Source of the DNA: WHTI01 sp963756365
GTDB taxonomy: Bacteria; Actinomycetota; CADDZG01; WHSQ01
Reading direction: 5' to 3'
DNA: 64,000 bases
Assembly: GCA_963756365.1 (NCBI GenBank)
Contig: CAVWNF010000003.1
Coordinates: forward strand, 1,984,001-2,048,000
Shown: in pieces, positions 8,566 to 16,713 of the stretch
Position numbering within the stretch: the first letter of the stretch is position 1
How the letters are laid out: every line of letters begins with the position of its first letter
Notes under the pieces: generated by a model
Seen by the model: the letters and a program-made list of their open reading frames with translations, nothing else
The model's database searches: none
What the model was told of the DNA's origin: nothing
Made by a program: the position numbers and the translations under genes

Positions 8566-9358
8566 ATGGCCCTCCCGGTTCCAGACTTCGACTCCACGAT
8601 CGCGATGGTCGACGCGTCCGGTCAGAGGCTCCTGGAACTCCTGGACCGCGCCGACCCAAGTCGGCACCGCGATCGGTTCGTGGAACACAACGGAGCTGGC
8701 GATCCACCTCGCGGAGCTCAGTGAGATGTATCCGGGACTCGTTCTCGGTGGAAGCTCGCCCGTCCCCGACCACCTCGACGTATCGAGTTACTGGGACACC
8801 ACGATGGTCGATGAGACCTCGGATCTAGCAGCCGCTCGGAAGCGGATCGGCGCAGCACTCGAAGGTTTCATCGAGGTCGCGAGCAAGGAGAACTGGGAGG
8901 AACCCGTCACGTGGCACGGCGGGGTCCGTATCCCCGTGTACTCACTTGCCTCAATCCTGATCAACGAATACCTGGTCCACGGCCGAGACATCGCGACGGC
9001 AGCGAACGAGCACTGGGAGATCGGGAGGGCCGAGGCCGTGGCCATCTTCGAGGGACACCTGCCCATCCTTCCTCATTACGTTAACGAGGAGGCGGTCGCT
9101 AACCTCCGAGCCAGCTATCGGATCGACATCAGGGGAGGCCGGACCGTCTACATCACCGTCGATCGCGGATCGTTGAGCATCTCGACCGAGGCACCGATGA
9201 AGGTCGACTGCAGGATCTCGGCCGATCCCGTGAGCTACCTCCTGGTGGGATACGGCCGGGTGGGACAGTGGAAGCCCATCCTCACCGGCAAGATCGTCGC
9301 CTACGGGCGCAAACCGTGGCTGGGTCTCACTTTCGCGAAACTGTTCCACTCGGTGTAG
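8566..9358 (+). CDS. Maleylpyruvate isomerase-like / SCP2 domain protein, frameshifted
   Basis: Belongs to the actinobacterial DinB-like maleylpyruvate isomerase family. The N-terminal four-helix domain carries the metal-site pattern SWNTTELAIHLAEL and NEYLVHGRDIATA; the C-terminal ~90 residues (VDCRISADPVSYLLVGYGR and on) are an SCP2 sterol-carrier domain. Such proteins are thought to be mycothiol- or bacillithiol-linked enzymes, but the substrate here is unknown. The frame starting at the ATG at 8566 runs only to about 8660; the rest is read one base further on. Removing one C from the CCC at 8655-8657 restores a continuous ~263-residue protein. The downstream frame has no start of its own at the right place. 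The stop abuts the ATG of the amine oxidase. Confidence 0.7.
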
Positions 9359-10792
9359 ATGCTGAGCCGGCGGCGCTTCCTCGGTGGCGGAGCTGCTGCG
9401 GCAAGCCTGCTCGGTGCTCGGTTCATCCCTCCCCGGCGGAAACGGCCAACGGTCGCAGTCGTTGGGGCCGGACTCGCCGGACTCACGTGTGCCTATGAAC
9501 TGACGCGTTCGACAGACGCGCGGGTAACGGTCTACGAAGCGCAGGGGCGACTCGGTGGGCGCGTCCGCACGATCCGGCTTGCGGGTGAACAGTTCGCCGA
9601 AGGCGGAGGAACCTTCATCAGTTCTGGTGATCGGGCCGTGCGCCGGCTGGCGGATCGGTTGGGGCTTGACCTCGTCGACCTCTACCGAGCGTGGCCGTCG
9701 GGGCGGACCTTGTTCCATTTCGATGGGTCCTTCGCCGAGAGATCCGAGGTGATGGCGGATCGCAGAACGACGGCGCGCCGGGCTCAACGTCAATTCGAGA
9801 ACATCACCTGGCCCCTTAGATCCTCGAGCGCCACCCACGCCACCGAGCGTTTCGACGACATGACGATCGCTGCGTGGATAGACCGTTACACGCCGGGAGG
9901 GGATGGATCGCTCTTCGCCAAATGGTTGCGCACCTACATGGAAACTGACTATGGGACCCCCGTCGATAGCGCGTCAGCTCTTCATGTGATCGCTGAGTTC
10001 GCATCATCTGGACGGAACTACGACGAGCGATTCACTGTGCGGGGTGGAAGTGACCGCCTCATCCGTGGCCTCGAGCGACGACTGGGACAAGGCGTGATCG
10101 TTCGCGATGCACCGTTGTTGATGCTCGCCGATCGACGACGTCCCATCATGCGGTTCGGCGGCGACGGACCCGAGGAGATCGGCGCGGACCACGTCGTCCT
10201 CGCCCTCCCCTTCACCGCGTTGCGGTCGGTGGACCTGACCGGAGCACAACTCTCTGCCCGGAAACTGCGGGCGATCGACGATCTCGGTATGGGGGTGGGG
10301 GCAAAGATGAGCTTGCAGTTCCGTCGCGACGCGTGGACCAAAGCGGAGTCTGGCGAGAGCTACTCGGATATGCGAACGGGTTCAACCTGGCCAGGCCACG
10401 CCGGGATGTCAGGCCCCCAGAAGATCCTGGTGTCACTCTCGGGCATCGCCCCGGCCGCGGCCGACCCCGTGCCCGCACATGGACCGGCACCGGAGGGCGT
10501 CGTCAGCGACTACCTGAAGGACATCGAGGCGATCTTCCCCGGTGCGAGCGAGCGATTCATCGAGGACCAGGCTTACCTCGACGACTGGGTCCGCGATCCA
10601 TGGACGCAGGGCACCTACTCCTACTACCCATCCGGAGGGTTCACCGACTACGCAGGGATCGAACAGCGGGCCGAGGGCCGCATCCATTTCGCCGGTGAGC
10701 ACACGGCTCGTTACGGGAACCGGGGGACCCTGAACGGAGCGGTTGCATCGGGGATCGTCGCCGCTCGGGAGATCGCCGCCGCCATCGGGTAG
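9359..10792 (+). CDS. Tat-exported FAD-dependent amine oxidase
   Basis: Flavin amine oxidase, 477 residues. Residues 1-25 form a twin-arginine signal (SRRRFLGGGAAAASLLGA). The dinucleotide-binding motif VAVVGAGLAGLTCAYEL follows directly (about 31-47), then YEAQGRLGGRVRT and the EGGGTFISSG flavin loop; the C-terminal FAD motif reads IHFAGEHTARYGNRGTLNGAVASG. This is the layout of exported monoamine or L-amino-acid oxidases, which deaminate amines outside the membrane with H2O2 release; substrate not deducible. ATG directly follows the preceding TAG, indicating co-transcription with the SCP2-domain gene. It ends four bases before the converging winged-helix gene. Confidence 0.88.
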   Translation: MLSRRRFLGGGAAAASLLGARFIPPRRKRPTVAVVGAGLAGLTCAYELTRSTDARVTVYEAQGRLGGRVRTIRLAGEQFAEGGGTFISSGDRAVRRLADRLGLDLVDLYRAWPSGRTLFHFDGSFAERSEVMADRRTTARRAQRQFENITWPLRSSSATHATERFDDMTIAAWIDRYTPGGDGSLFAKWLRTYMETDYGTPVDSASALHVIAEFASSGRNYDERFTVRGGSDRLIRGLERRLGQGVIVRDAPLLMLADRRRPIMRFGGDGPEEIGADHVVLALPFTALRSVDLTGAQLSARKLRAIDDLGMGVGAKMSLQFRRDAWTKAESGESYSDMRTGSTWPGHAGMSGPQKILVSLSGIAPAAADPVPAHGPAPEGVVSDYLKDIEAIFPGASERFIEDQAYLDDWVRDPWTQGTYSYYPSGGFTDYAGIEQRAEGRIHFAGEHTARYGNRGTLNGAVASGIVAAREIAAAIG

Positions 10793-10795
10793 TGC

Positions 10796-11089
10796 CTAGC
10801 TAAGGGTGAATCGGTACCCGACCCGGATCACCGTTTCGATCGCCCCTGCCGGCAACCGTGCCCGGAGCCGGGCCACGTGGATATCGATCGTCCTCCCCTG
10901 TGAGCGTCCGTCCCACACGGCATCAGCGATCTGTTGACGAACCAGAAGGCGCCCCGGGTTGGCCGCGAACAATGCCAGGAGCCTGAACTCCTTATTGGTC
11001 AGCTGGAGCCTCTCGCCTCCGAGGACCGCGACGTGATCCTCCGGATACACCACTAGGCCTCCGGCCTCGATCACGGGTCCTCCCCTCAT
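10796..11089 (-). CDS. Stand-alone OmpR/PhoB-type winged-helix DNA-binding protein
   Basis: A 97-residue protein consisting of just the effector domain of OmpR-type response regulators: ERLQLTNKEFRLLALFAANP (start of the wing-helix core), ADAVWDG, then the recognition region TIDIHVARLRARL and the terminal wing IETVIRVGYRFTL. No receiver domain is present within this frame or upstream, so it is not a classical response regulator. The frame is open upstream to 11200, but the ATG at 11089 has GGGAGGAGG five bases before it. It is a DNA-binding protein by family; targets unknown. It lies between the amine oxidase and pepF and is divergent from pepF, so the shared 11090-11226 region is one possible target. 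Confidence 0.75.
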   Translation of the reverse strand: MRGGPVIEAGGLVVYPEDHVAVLGGERLQLTNKEFRLLALFAANPGRLLVRQQIADAVWDGRSQGRTIDIHVARLRARLPAGAIETVIRVGYRFTLS

Positions 11090-11214
11090 CTTTCCTCCTC
11101 CCACCTCAATCACAGAACCGAACGTAGCCAGGGGATGTTTCGGAACCGCTTCGGGATTGTTACGGGGGCGGAAACTCGGCGTAACGGGGAGACCCCGCAT
11201 CCGAGCCTGCCGAT

Positions 11215-11220
11215 TAGTCT
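11215..11220 (+). promoter_or_regulatory. -10 hexamer TAGTCT, leaderless promoter of pepF
   Basis: TAGTCT, spacer GTTCCG (6), ATG at 11227; no ribosome-binding site. Confidence 0.6.
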
Positions 11221-11226
11221 GTTCCG

Positions 11227-13038
11227 ATGACTACAGACACTGAAACGACAGCGCGCGCCGACGAAGTCACATGGAACCTGGAACCTCTCGTCTATGACAA
11301 CGGCACAGACGGTGTCGATGAGCTGATCGCTGGGGCCGAGGCGGTCGCGGGCGAACTCGAGAAGAGCAGGGGCGATGTCCATTCCTTCACCACCGAGGAC
11401 CTGAGGTCTTTCATGGAGAAGAGCGCGGAGCTAGCCGACAAGCTCGGCCGCGCGGGCTCCTACGCATCACTGAGGTTCGCTGCCGATATGAACGACCCGG
11501 CGAACGGTGCACTGATGCAGTCGGTCGAGGAACGTATGACCGCCATCTCGACGAGGCTCCTATTCTTCGAACTCGAGTGGGCAGCTCTAGAGGACGGGGT
11601 TGCAGAGGAACTTCTGAAGGGCCCGGGTCTAGAGTTCTGTGGTCATTACCTCCGCTCGGTGAGGCGCTACCGCGACTACCTATTGAGCGAGCCCGAAGAG
11701 AAGATCATGACCGAGAGATCCGTTACAGGGTCCTCGGCGTGGAACCGTCTCTTCAGTGAGCTGTCGTCGGCGATCGAGGTCGAGATCGACGGGGAGAAGC
11801 AACCTCTGGAGCAGGGTCTAAGCAGACTCTCGGACCCCGATCGCGAGGTTCGGAAGCAAGCCGCGCTGGCGGTCACCGAGGGTCTTGCCCCGGGGCTCAA
11901 GACGCGTGCTTTCGTGTTCAACACACTCCTGCACGACAAGGCGACGAACGATCGTCTGCGCGGTTACGAACACTGGCTGAAGAGCCGCAACCTGTCGAAC
12001 GAGGCGTCGGACGAGTCGGTCGAGGCCCTGGTGAGCGCGGTCAAGAACCGGTACGACATCGCCCAGCGTTGGTACAGACTCAAAGCGAAGTTGATCGGCG
12101 TTGATGTACTCGCCGACTACGACAGGAACGCCTCCCTCGCCGAAGTGGACGAGACGGTCGAATGGCCGCGCGCGAAAGAGATCGTGCTCGATGGTTACCG
12201 ATCATTCTCCGGAGAACTCGCTGACCTGTGCGAGGGGTTCTTCGACGGCGACTACATCGATGTCCCCGTCCGAGCTGGGAAGCGACCTGGCGCCTTCTGT
12301 GCGTACACCGTGCCGTCGCACCATCCGTACGTTTTCCTCAACTACACGTCACGTCGGCGCGATGTCCTCACGCTTGCCCACGAACTCGGACACGGGGTAC
12401 ACGCGGCGCTCGCTCGGAAACAGGGCCCCTACCACCAGGGCACTCCATTGACCCTGGCCGAAACGGCTTCCGTCTTCGGCGAGACCGTCACCTTCGGACG
12501 GCTGTTGGGCATGACGGAGGATCCTGAGGCGCGCCTTTCGTTGCTCGCCGAGAACGTCGAGGGAGCCATAGCGACGGTGTTCCGCCAGATCTCGATGAAC
12601 CGTTTCGAACACCTCGTGCATACCGCACGACGGACCGAAGGAGAGTTGTCCGTCGAACGGTTCTGCGAACTCTGGGAGTCATCGCAGCGCGAGATGTTCG
12701 GAGATTCGATCGAGATCACCGAGGGCTACCGGTCGTGGTGGTCCTACGTACCGCACTTCATCGGGGTGCCCGGATATGTCTATGCATACGCGTACGGGCA
12801 ACTCCTCGCGCTGAGTGTCTACAAGCAGTACGAAGAGCGGGGCGAGGACTTCGTGCCTTCGTACATCGAGATGCTCTCCGCCGGCGGGTCGATGGCCCCG
12901 GAGGAACTAGGGAAGATCGTCGACGTCGACCTCACGGACCCCGGGTTCTGGGACGGCGGACTGGCGATCATCGAGGCCGACCTGCAGCGGGCGGAAGACG
13001 CAGCTGCGAAGGCGCGTGGCATAAGCCTGGACGACTAG
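11227..13038 (+). CDS. pepF: Oligoendopeptidase F, M3 family zinc metallopeptidase
   Basis: Cytoplasmic zinc endopeptidase of family M3B that degrades peptides of roughly 7-20 residues. 603 residues, full length. The active-site motif is LAHELGHGVHAAL (HExxH with the zinc His residues), with the third ligand region ETASVFGETVTFG about 25 residues later. The C-terminal PHFIGVPGYVYAYAYGQLLAL is the typical substrate-binding loop. The start follows a leaderless promoter pattern. It is followed seven bases later by the glycosylase gene, so the two probably share a transcript, though no functional tie is known. Confidence 0.93.
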   Translation: MTTDTETTARADEVTWNLEPLVYDNGTDGVDELIAGAEAVAGELEKSRGDVHSFTTEDLRSFMEKSAELADKLGRAGSYASLRFAADMNDPANGALMQSVEERMTAISTRLLFFELEWAALEDGVAEELLKGPGLEFCGHYLRSVRRYRDYLLSEPEEKIMTERSVTGSSAWNRLFSELSSAIEVEIDGEKQPLEQGLSRLSDPDREVRKQAALAVTEGLAPGLKTRAFVFNTLLHDKATNDRLRGYEHWLKSRNLSNEASDESVEALVSAVKNRYDIAQRWYRLKAKLIGVDVLADYDRNASLAEVDETVEWPRAKEIVLDGYRSFSGELADLCEGFFDGDYIDVPVRAGKRPGAFCAYTVPSHHPYVFLNYTSRRRDVLTLAHELGHGVHAALARKQGPYHQGTPLTLAETASVFGETVTFGRLLGMTEDPEARLSLLAENVEGAIATVFRQISMNRFEHLVHTARRTEGELSVERFCELWESSQREMFGDSIEITEGYRSWWSYVPHFIGVPGYVYAYAYGQLLALSVYKQYEERGEDFVPSYIEMLSAGGSMAPEELGKIVDVDLTDPGFWDGGLAIIEADLQRAEDAAAKARGISLDD

Positions 13039-13045
13039 GTCCCTG

Positions 13046-13939
13046 GTGCGCCGTTCTTTCAGACCGCATCTGCCCACGGATGTCGGTCTGAGCCTCGAGC
13101 CCATGATGCTTGGTCGGAACGACCCGACGATGAAGATCGACGGCGACCTGGTGATACGGGCGACCAGAACGCCAGAGGGCCCGGGGACCGAGCGCATCTC
13201 CTGCACCGCAGGGGTGGTCGAGGTCGAAGCTTGGGGGCATGGGGCCGGGTGGCTGCTCGAGAACGCCCCCCGGTTGCTGGGATCGAACGATCCCGTCGAA
13301 GGCTTCGCCCCCTCGCACCCAGTGGTGCGCGGCTTCCACCGGGGGATGCCCGGACTACGACTGGGTCGGAGTGATGCGGTCTTCGAGGCCCTCGTCCCCA
13401 CGATCCTGTCGCAGAAGGTCACCGGGCTGGAAGCAGCGCGGTCCTACCGCGCTCTCGTACTCAGGTTCTCCGAACCGGCACCGGGACCGGGGTCGCTCCG
13501 GTTGCCTCCAGACCCCTCGGTACTCAGAGATATTCCGTACCACTCCCTGCACCCATTGGGGATCGAGCGGAAGCGGGCAGAGGTGATCCGGAGGACCGCC
13601 GCCTACGCGGCGCGCATGGAGCAAGCCACTTCGATGGAAAGTTCCGACGCGCGCCATCGGATCACCGCCCTCCCTGGCATCGGGGCGTGGACGGCAGCGA
13701 TCGTGATGCGGACCGCCCTTGGCGACGCAGATGCAGTCGAGACCGGCGACTTCCATCTGCCGAACACGATCGCATGGCATCTCGCGGGTGAAGCCCGAGC
13801 CGATGACGAACGGATGCTGGAGTTACTCGAGCCGTTCAGAGGGCAGCGCGGTCGAGTGATCAGGTTGGTCGAATCGGGCGGCGGAGCCGCACCTAAGCGT
13901 GGACCTCGCCTTGCGCCGATGGATCACTCTCGGAGATGA
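13046..13939 (+). CDS. AlkA-type DNA-3-methyladenine glycosylase / HhH-GPD protein
   Basis: Base-excision repair glycosylase of the HhH-GPD superfamily, 297 residues from a GTG start. Residues ~105-265 form the core: AVFEALVPTILSQKVT, then the helix-hairpin-helix LPGIGAWTAAIVM and, about 20 residues later, the catalytic Asp in ETGDFHLPN at the place equivalent to Asp238 of E. coli AlkA. No iron-sulfur cysteines follow, as in AlkA. The N-terminal ~100 residues are a divergent AlkA-N-like beta domain. It would excise alkylated bases. The C-terminal tail is basic. Confidence 0.85.
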   Translation: MRRSFRPHLPTDVGLSLEPMMLGRNDPTMKIDGDLVIRATRTPEGPGTERISCTAGVVEVEAWGHGAGWLLENAPRLLGSNDPVEGFAPSHPVVRGFHRGMPGLRLGRSDAVFEALVPTILSQKVTGLEAARSYRALVLRFSEPAPGPGSLRLPPDPSVLRDIPYHSLHPLGIERKRAEVIRRTAAYAARMEQATSMESSDARHRITALPGIGAWTAAIVMRTALGDADAVETGDFHLPNTIAWHLAGEARADDERMLELLEPFRGQRGRVIRLVESGGGAAPKRGPRLAPMDHSRR

Positions 13940-13945
13940 CCGAGG

Positions 13946-14347
13946 TCAGCTAGTTGGATCTTTCTGCTCCGACTCCGTTCTGGCTCCCTGATAGGCGATC
14001 CGCGCACCCAAGACGATCACCAGTACCGCGAACCCCCGTTGCAGGTCGCCTTCCGCGATCCTGAGAGCGAGGCTCGCTCCGAGATACGAACCAACTATCC
14101 CACCGACCCCAAGTAGCGCCCCTGTCGAGACCGAAACGAATCCACCCTTGCTGTGCGCCATGACGCCGACGATCGCCGTTGGAACGATCACCAAGAGAGA
14201 CGTTCCCTGAGCCGCGTGCTGGGTTAGGTCGAGGACGAGAACCATGAACGGAACCATGATCACTCCCCCGCCCACACCGAACATCGCCGAGAAGAATCCA
14301 ACCGCCACGCCAGCCCCGATGACGACGAACGCTGTCGTCAGCTCCAT
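13946..14347 (-). CDS. Half-size TauE/SafE-family transporter subunit (second gene of pair)
   Basis: A 133-residue membrane protein of the sulfite exporter TauE/SafE family with four predicted helices. It shows one copy of the family repeat, GFFSAMFGVGGGVIMVPFMV, then GTSLLVIVPTAIVG. Ordinary TauE/SafE proteins are ~250 residues with two such repeats in opposite orientation; here the second repeat is a separate gene. Its start overlaps the stop of the upstream half gene by ten bases, so the two are translationally coupled and presumably make a heterodimer. Substrate unknown (the family moves sulfonates, sulfite and other anions). A frameshifted single gene is less likely because each half has its own start and a full C-terminus. 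Confidence 0.78.
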   Translation of the reverse strand: MELTTAFVVIGAGVAVGFFSAMFGVGGGVIMVPFMVLVLDLTQHAAQGTSLLVIVPTAIVGVMAHSKGGFVSVSTGALLGVGGIVGSYLGASLALRIAEGDLQRGFAVLVIVLGARIAYQGARTESEQKDPTS

Positions 14348-14688
14348 AGGAGAGTTATCCCGATCGCGGTGGTGAGGAGCCCGAACATGACTTTGAGCGC
14401 GCCCTCGGAGGTCTTGGCCATCACCCGCGCCCCCATGGGCGCTCCCACGATGGCCCCGGCTGCAAGAAGTGCCGCTACGAGTACGTCGATCTCAGATGCG
14501 AGCCCGAACCTGATGGCACCAGCGATCGCGATGGGCACGATCGCGGCGAGAGAGGTCGCGTGGGCCTCATGCTGCGACATCCCTATAAGGAGCAAGAGGG
14601 GCACCATGATGATCCCGCCCCCGACCCCGAGCAATCCACCGAATACACCCGCGAGAACACCGATGGCGATCAACAGTGGGCGCGACAT
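14338..14688 (-). CDS. Half-size TauE/SafE-family transporter subunit (first gene of pair)
   Basis: A 116-residue membrane protein with four predicted helices and one TauE/SafE repeat: GVFGGLLGVGGGIIMVPLLL, then ATSLAAIVPIAIAGA and the second-half segment GAIVGAPMGARVMAK. Comparison with the downstream partner shows the same layout (GGGxIMVP, TSLxxIVPxAI, GxxLGA), i.e. the two genes are the two repeats of one normal transporter. The partner overlaps its 3' end by ten bases. Together they would form one ~8-helix channel-like exporter. Confidence 0.78.
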   Translation of the reverse strand: MSRPLLIAIGVLAGVFGGLLGVGGGIIMVPLLLLIGMSQHEAHATSLAAIVPIAIAGAIRFGLASEIDVLVAALLAAGAIVGAPMGARVMAKTSEGALKVMFGLLTTAIGITLLWS

Positions 14689-14718
14689 GCCCGCAAGGCT
14701 AAGTGAGGTTGAGGCTGC

Positions 14719-14997
14719 TCAGGTCCGTAGTCGATCAGGAACTTCGGAAGGATCGGCGAAGCCGTACTCGCCGCACACGGAACAGAGGAACCACACGGAG
14801 GTTCGTCTGTAGCCGTGGGTACTGATGCCCGGTCCAGCGAAGAAGAAGTCGGTCGTGTAGAGGTCGTGATCGGTGGGGTGCTCGCACTCCTCGCACCCTC
14901 TCGTGGTCGACCCGACGAAGCGGTACATGTCCTCGCGGCGGAACAGTCCGGCAGTCACCGGGTCACGCCTGTCGTGTCTATCGATGTCGAGGGTCAT
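14719..14997 (-). CDS. Small CxxC protein, paralogue of the next gene
   Basis: A 92-residue protein of unknown function. It has two CxxC pairs, CEEC near residue 47 and CSVC near 74, that could hold one zinc as a zinc ribbon. The N-terminal DRHDRRDPVTAGLFRREDMY matches DRNPPHDPVRIGLFSEDSAY of the gene upstream, and the spacing of the cysteine pairs and the aromatic residues before the second pair also match, so the two are a tandem duplication. I start at the ATG at 14997 because it follows AAGGGG closely and leaves a 19-base gap to the upstream gene. An upstream in-frame start would overlap that gene heavily. Confidence 0.5.
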   Translation of the reverse strand: MTLDIDRHDRRDPVTAGLFRREDMYRFVGSTTRGCEECEHPTDHDLYTTDFFFAGPGISTHGYRRTSVWFLCSVCGEYGFADPSEVPDRLRT

Positions 14998-15016
14998 ACC
15001 CCTTACATCGGCATCT

Positions 15017-15343
15017 CTAGGAGGTCTTCTTGAGCCTCGGCGTGGATCTCTCGGCACTGTCGAAGGTGCCGTAGCTGCTGCACGCGGCACACACGTACCA
15101 ATTGGGGCGTCCTGGTTCACGGGGGCCGGCGACGACGCTTACCGGAAACGCGTCCTCGGGTGCTCCGTTCGGCATCGTCCCCGCGTACACATCAGCAAGG
15201 GCCTGACCGGTGCAACTGGAACACCACCGAAGGATGCAACCGACGTGGTCGTATGCCGAGTCTTCCGAGAAGAGTCCGATCCGCACGGGATCGTGCGGCG
15301 GATTGCGATCGAAACGGTGCCCAAGCTCATCAGCGGTCTTCAT
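15017..15343 (-). CDS. Small CxxC protein, paralogue of the preceding gene
   Basis: A 108-residue protein of unknown function. CSSC lies near residue 41 (DHVGCILRWCSSC) and CAAC near 83 (NWYVCAACSSYGTF). Similarity to its neighbour covers the N-terminal RIGLFSEDSAY region and the second cysteine pair. The pairs probably bind zinc. The frame is open to 15391; the ATG at 15343 is preferred since a GGGGG run lies eight bases upstream. Nothing around it shows its role. Confidence 0.5.
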   Translation of the reverse strand: MKTADELGHRFDRNPPHDPVRIGLFSEDSAYDHVGCILRWCSSCTGQALADVYAGTMPNGAPEDAFPVSVVAGPREPGRPNWYVCAACSSYGTFDSAERSTPRLKKTS

Positions 15344-15454
15344 TGACCGAACCCCCAGTTCGTAACGTTCGCCATTGAACGTCTGCTGCATATGTATCGG
15401 ATTCGTAGCCTCCTGCCTAGCTACGTATACCTACGTAGGAGCGCCTCGGGCCTG

Positions 15455-15460
15455 TACCCT
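15455..15460 (+). promoter_or_regulatory. -10 hexamer TACCCT, leaderless promoter
   Basis: TACCCT, seven-base spacer CTCTCCG, ATG at 15468. Confidence 0.5.
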
Positions 15461-15467
15461 CTCTCCG

Positions 15468-16490
15468 ATGGACCCAATCGAGCGTCTCGGTCTGACCATC
15501 GGCCTCGAAGGAGGTCACCTCGACGATGCGATCGGACTGTGCCTCGAGGCGGAGCGCCTCGGTTACAGCGACGCGTGGTCTGCCGAGGTTGGCGGCACGG
15601 ACGGGTTCTCCCCACTGGCGGCCCTATCTCAGAGATCCCAAGGGATGCGCCTGGGCACGGCGATCGTTCCGGTGTTCACGCGACCAGCAGCGTTGACCGC
15701 GATGCACGCGGCATCGATCGCTCAACTCTCGGGCGGACGGTTCGTCTTGGGACTCGGAACCTCGTCCTCGATCATCGTCGAGAACTGGATGGGCGGATCG
15801 TTCGAGAAGCCGCTGGACACGACTCGAGGAGTACGTCCAGGTGATCAGGGCCGCCCTGGCCGGCGAGAAGGTTACGATCGAGGGACGCACCGTCTCCCTC
15901 AAGGACTTCCGACTGCAGACAGCGCCGGGCGGCGACGTTCCTATCTACCTGGCCGCACTCGGCCCCCGCGCGTGCCGCCTGGCGGGGCGCGTCGCGGACG
16001 GCGTCATCTTCTTCCTGAAGTCACCCGAAGGGGTCGAGCAGGCTCTGGGCTGGGTCGCCGAAGGGGCCGCTTCAGCCGGGCGGGATCCGAGCGACCTTGA
16101 CTGCGTTATCCGCGTCCCCGTCGCGGTCGACGAGGACCCCGATGCGTTGGAGAAGCACCTCCGCCGACTGCTGGTCACCTACGCGATGGTCGACGTCTAC
16201 AACCGCTCCTTGGCAGACCAGGGGTTCGCGCACCGAGGCCGGTGCCATCGCCGGAGCGTGGCGGGCGGGCGATCGAGCAGGAGCGCTCGACGCGGTGTCC
16301 GCCGACATGATCGACAGGTTGTTCATCCGGGGAGATCGCCGATCGCTGCCGATCCACGCTCGCTAGGTTCCGGACGGCAGGCGTTCGCACTCCGGTCATA
16401 TTGCCCATAACGGTGTCGATCTTCGCCCGGACCAGCGGTTCTCAACGTGGTGCAGGCGATGGCTCCGGGATAAAGGTCGGATCCGTCTAG
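15468..16490 (+). CDS. F420-type luciferase-like oxidoreductase, shattered by frameshifts
   Basis: Bacterial-luciferase fold oxidoreductase of the class that uses F420 or FMN. Readable segments in order: LGLTIGLEGGHLDDAIGLC (frame 3, from 15468), VLGLGTSSSIIVENWMG, then after a shift near 15817 EEYVQVIRAALAGEKVTIEG and PIYLAALGPRACRLAGRVAD, after a second shift near 16230 AGAIAGAWRAGDRAGALDAV, after a third near 16335 RFRTAGVRTPVILPITV. Each change is in the same direction (one extra base, or two lost). A fourth shift near 16415 may exist, since RPDQRFSTWCRRWLRD is readable there, with a stop at 16496. Either an old pseudogene or assembly errors; the otherwise intact family signal favours the latter. 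End coordinate uncertain. Confidence 0.6.
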
Positions 16491-16713
16491 GACGTTAGGG
16501 GAGCCGAGTTTCGGACCTTGGTTCTCGCATCCTTGGACCCTCGCCCGATGCTGCCCGACGTCCAGCTCTATAGCTTGTGTTCATCGGCGACAAGAGCCGA
16601 CCGGTGAGACGGAGGGGACGGGACCGAAGGGCAACCTTCATGCTCCCACCTCCCCTGGACAGAAGCTGTAGTGCATTGCCTACGGTGACCCTCCCCCTCG
16701 TCTCTCCCGGACC

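Noticed and set aside
10796..11200. Longer start for the winged-helix gene at 11200
   Set aside because: The extra 37 residues match nothing, overlap the divergent pepF promoter, and the ATG at 11089 has a strong ribosome-binding site.
16575..16660. SAM-I-riboswitch-like stretch (AGGGGACGGGACCGAAGGGCAACC)
   Set aside because: A partial resemblance to the conserved core, but the closing stems are not convincing, and the Cys/Met gene nearby is on the opposite strand with this stretch at its 3' side.
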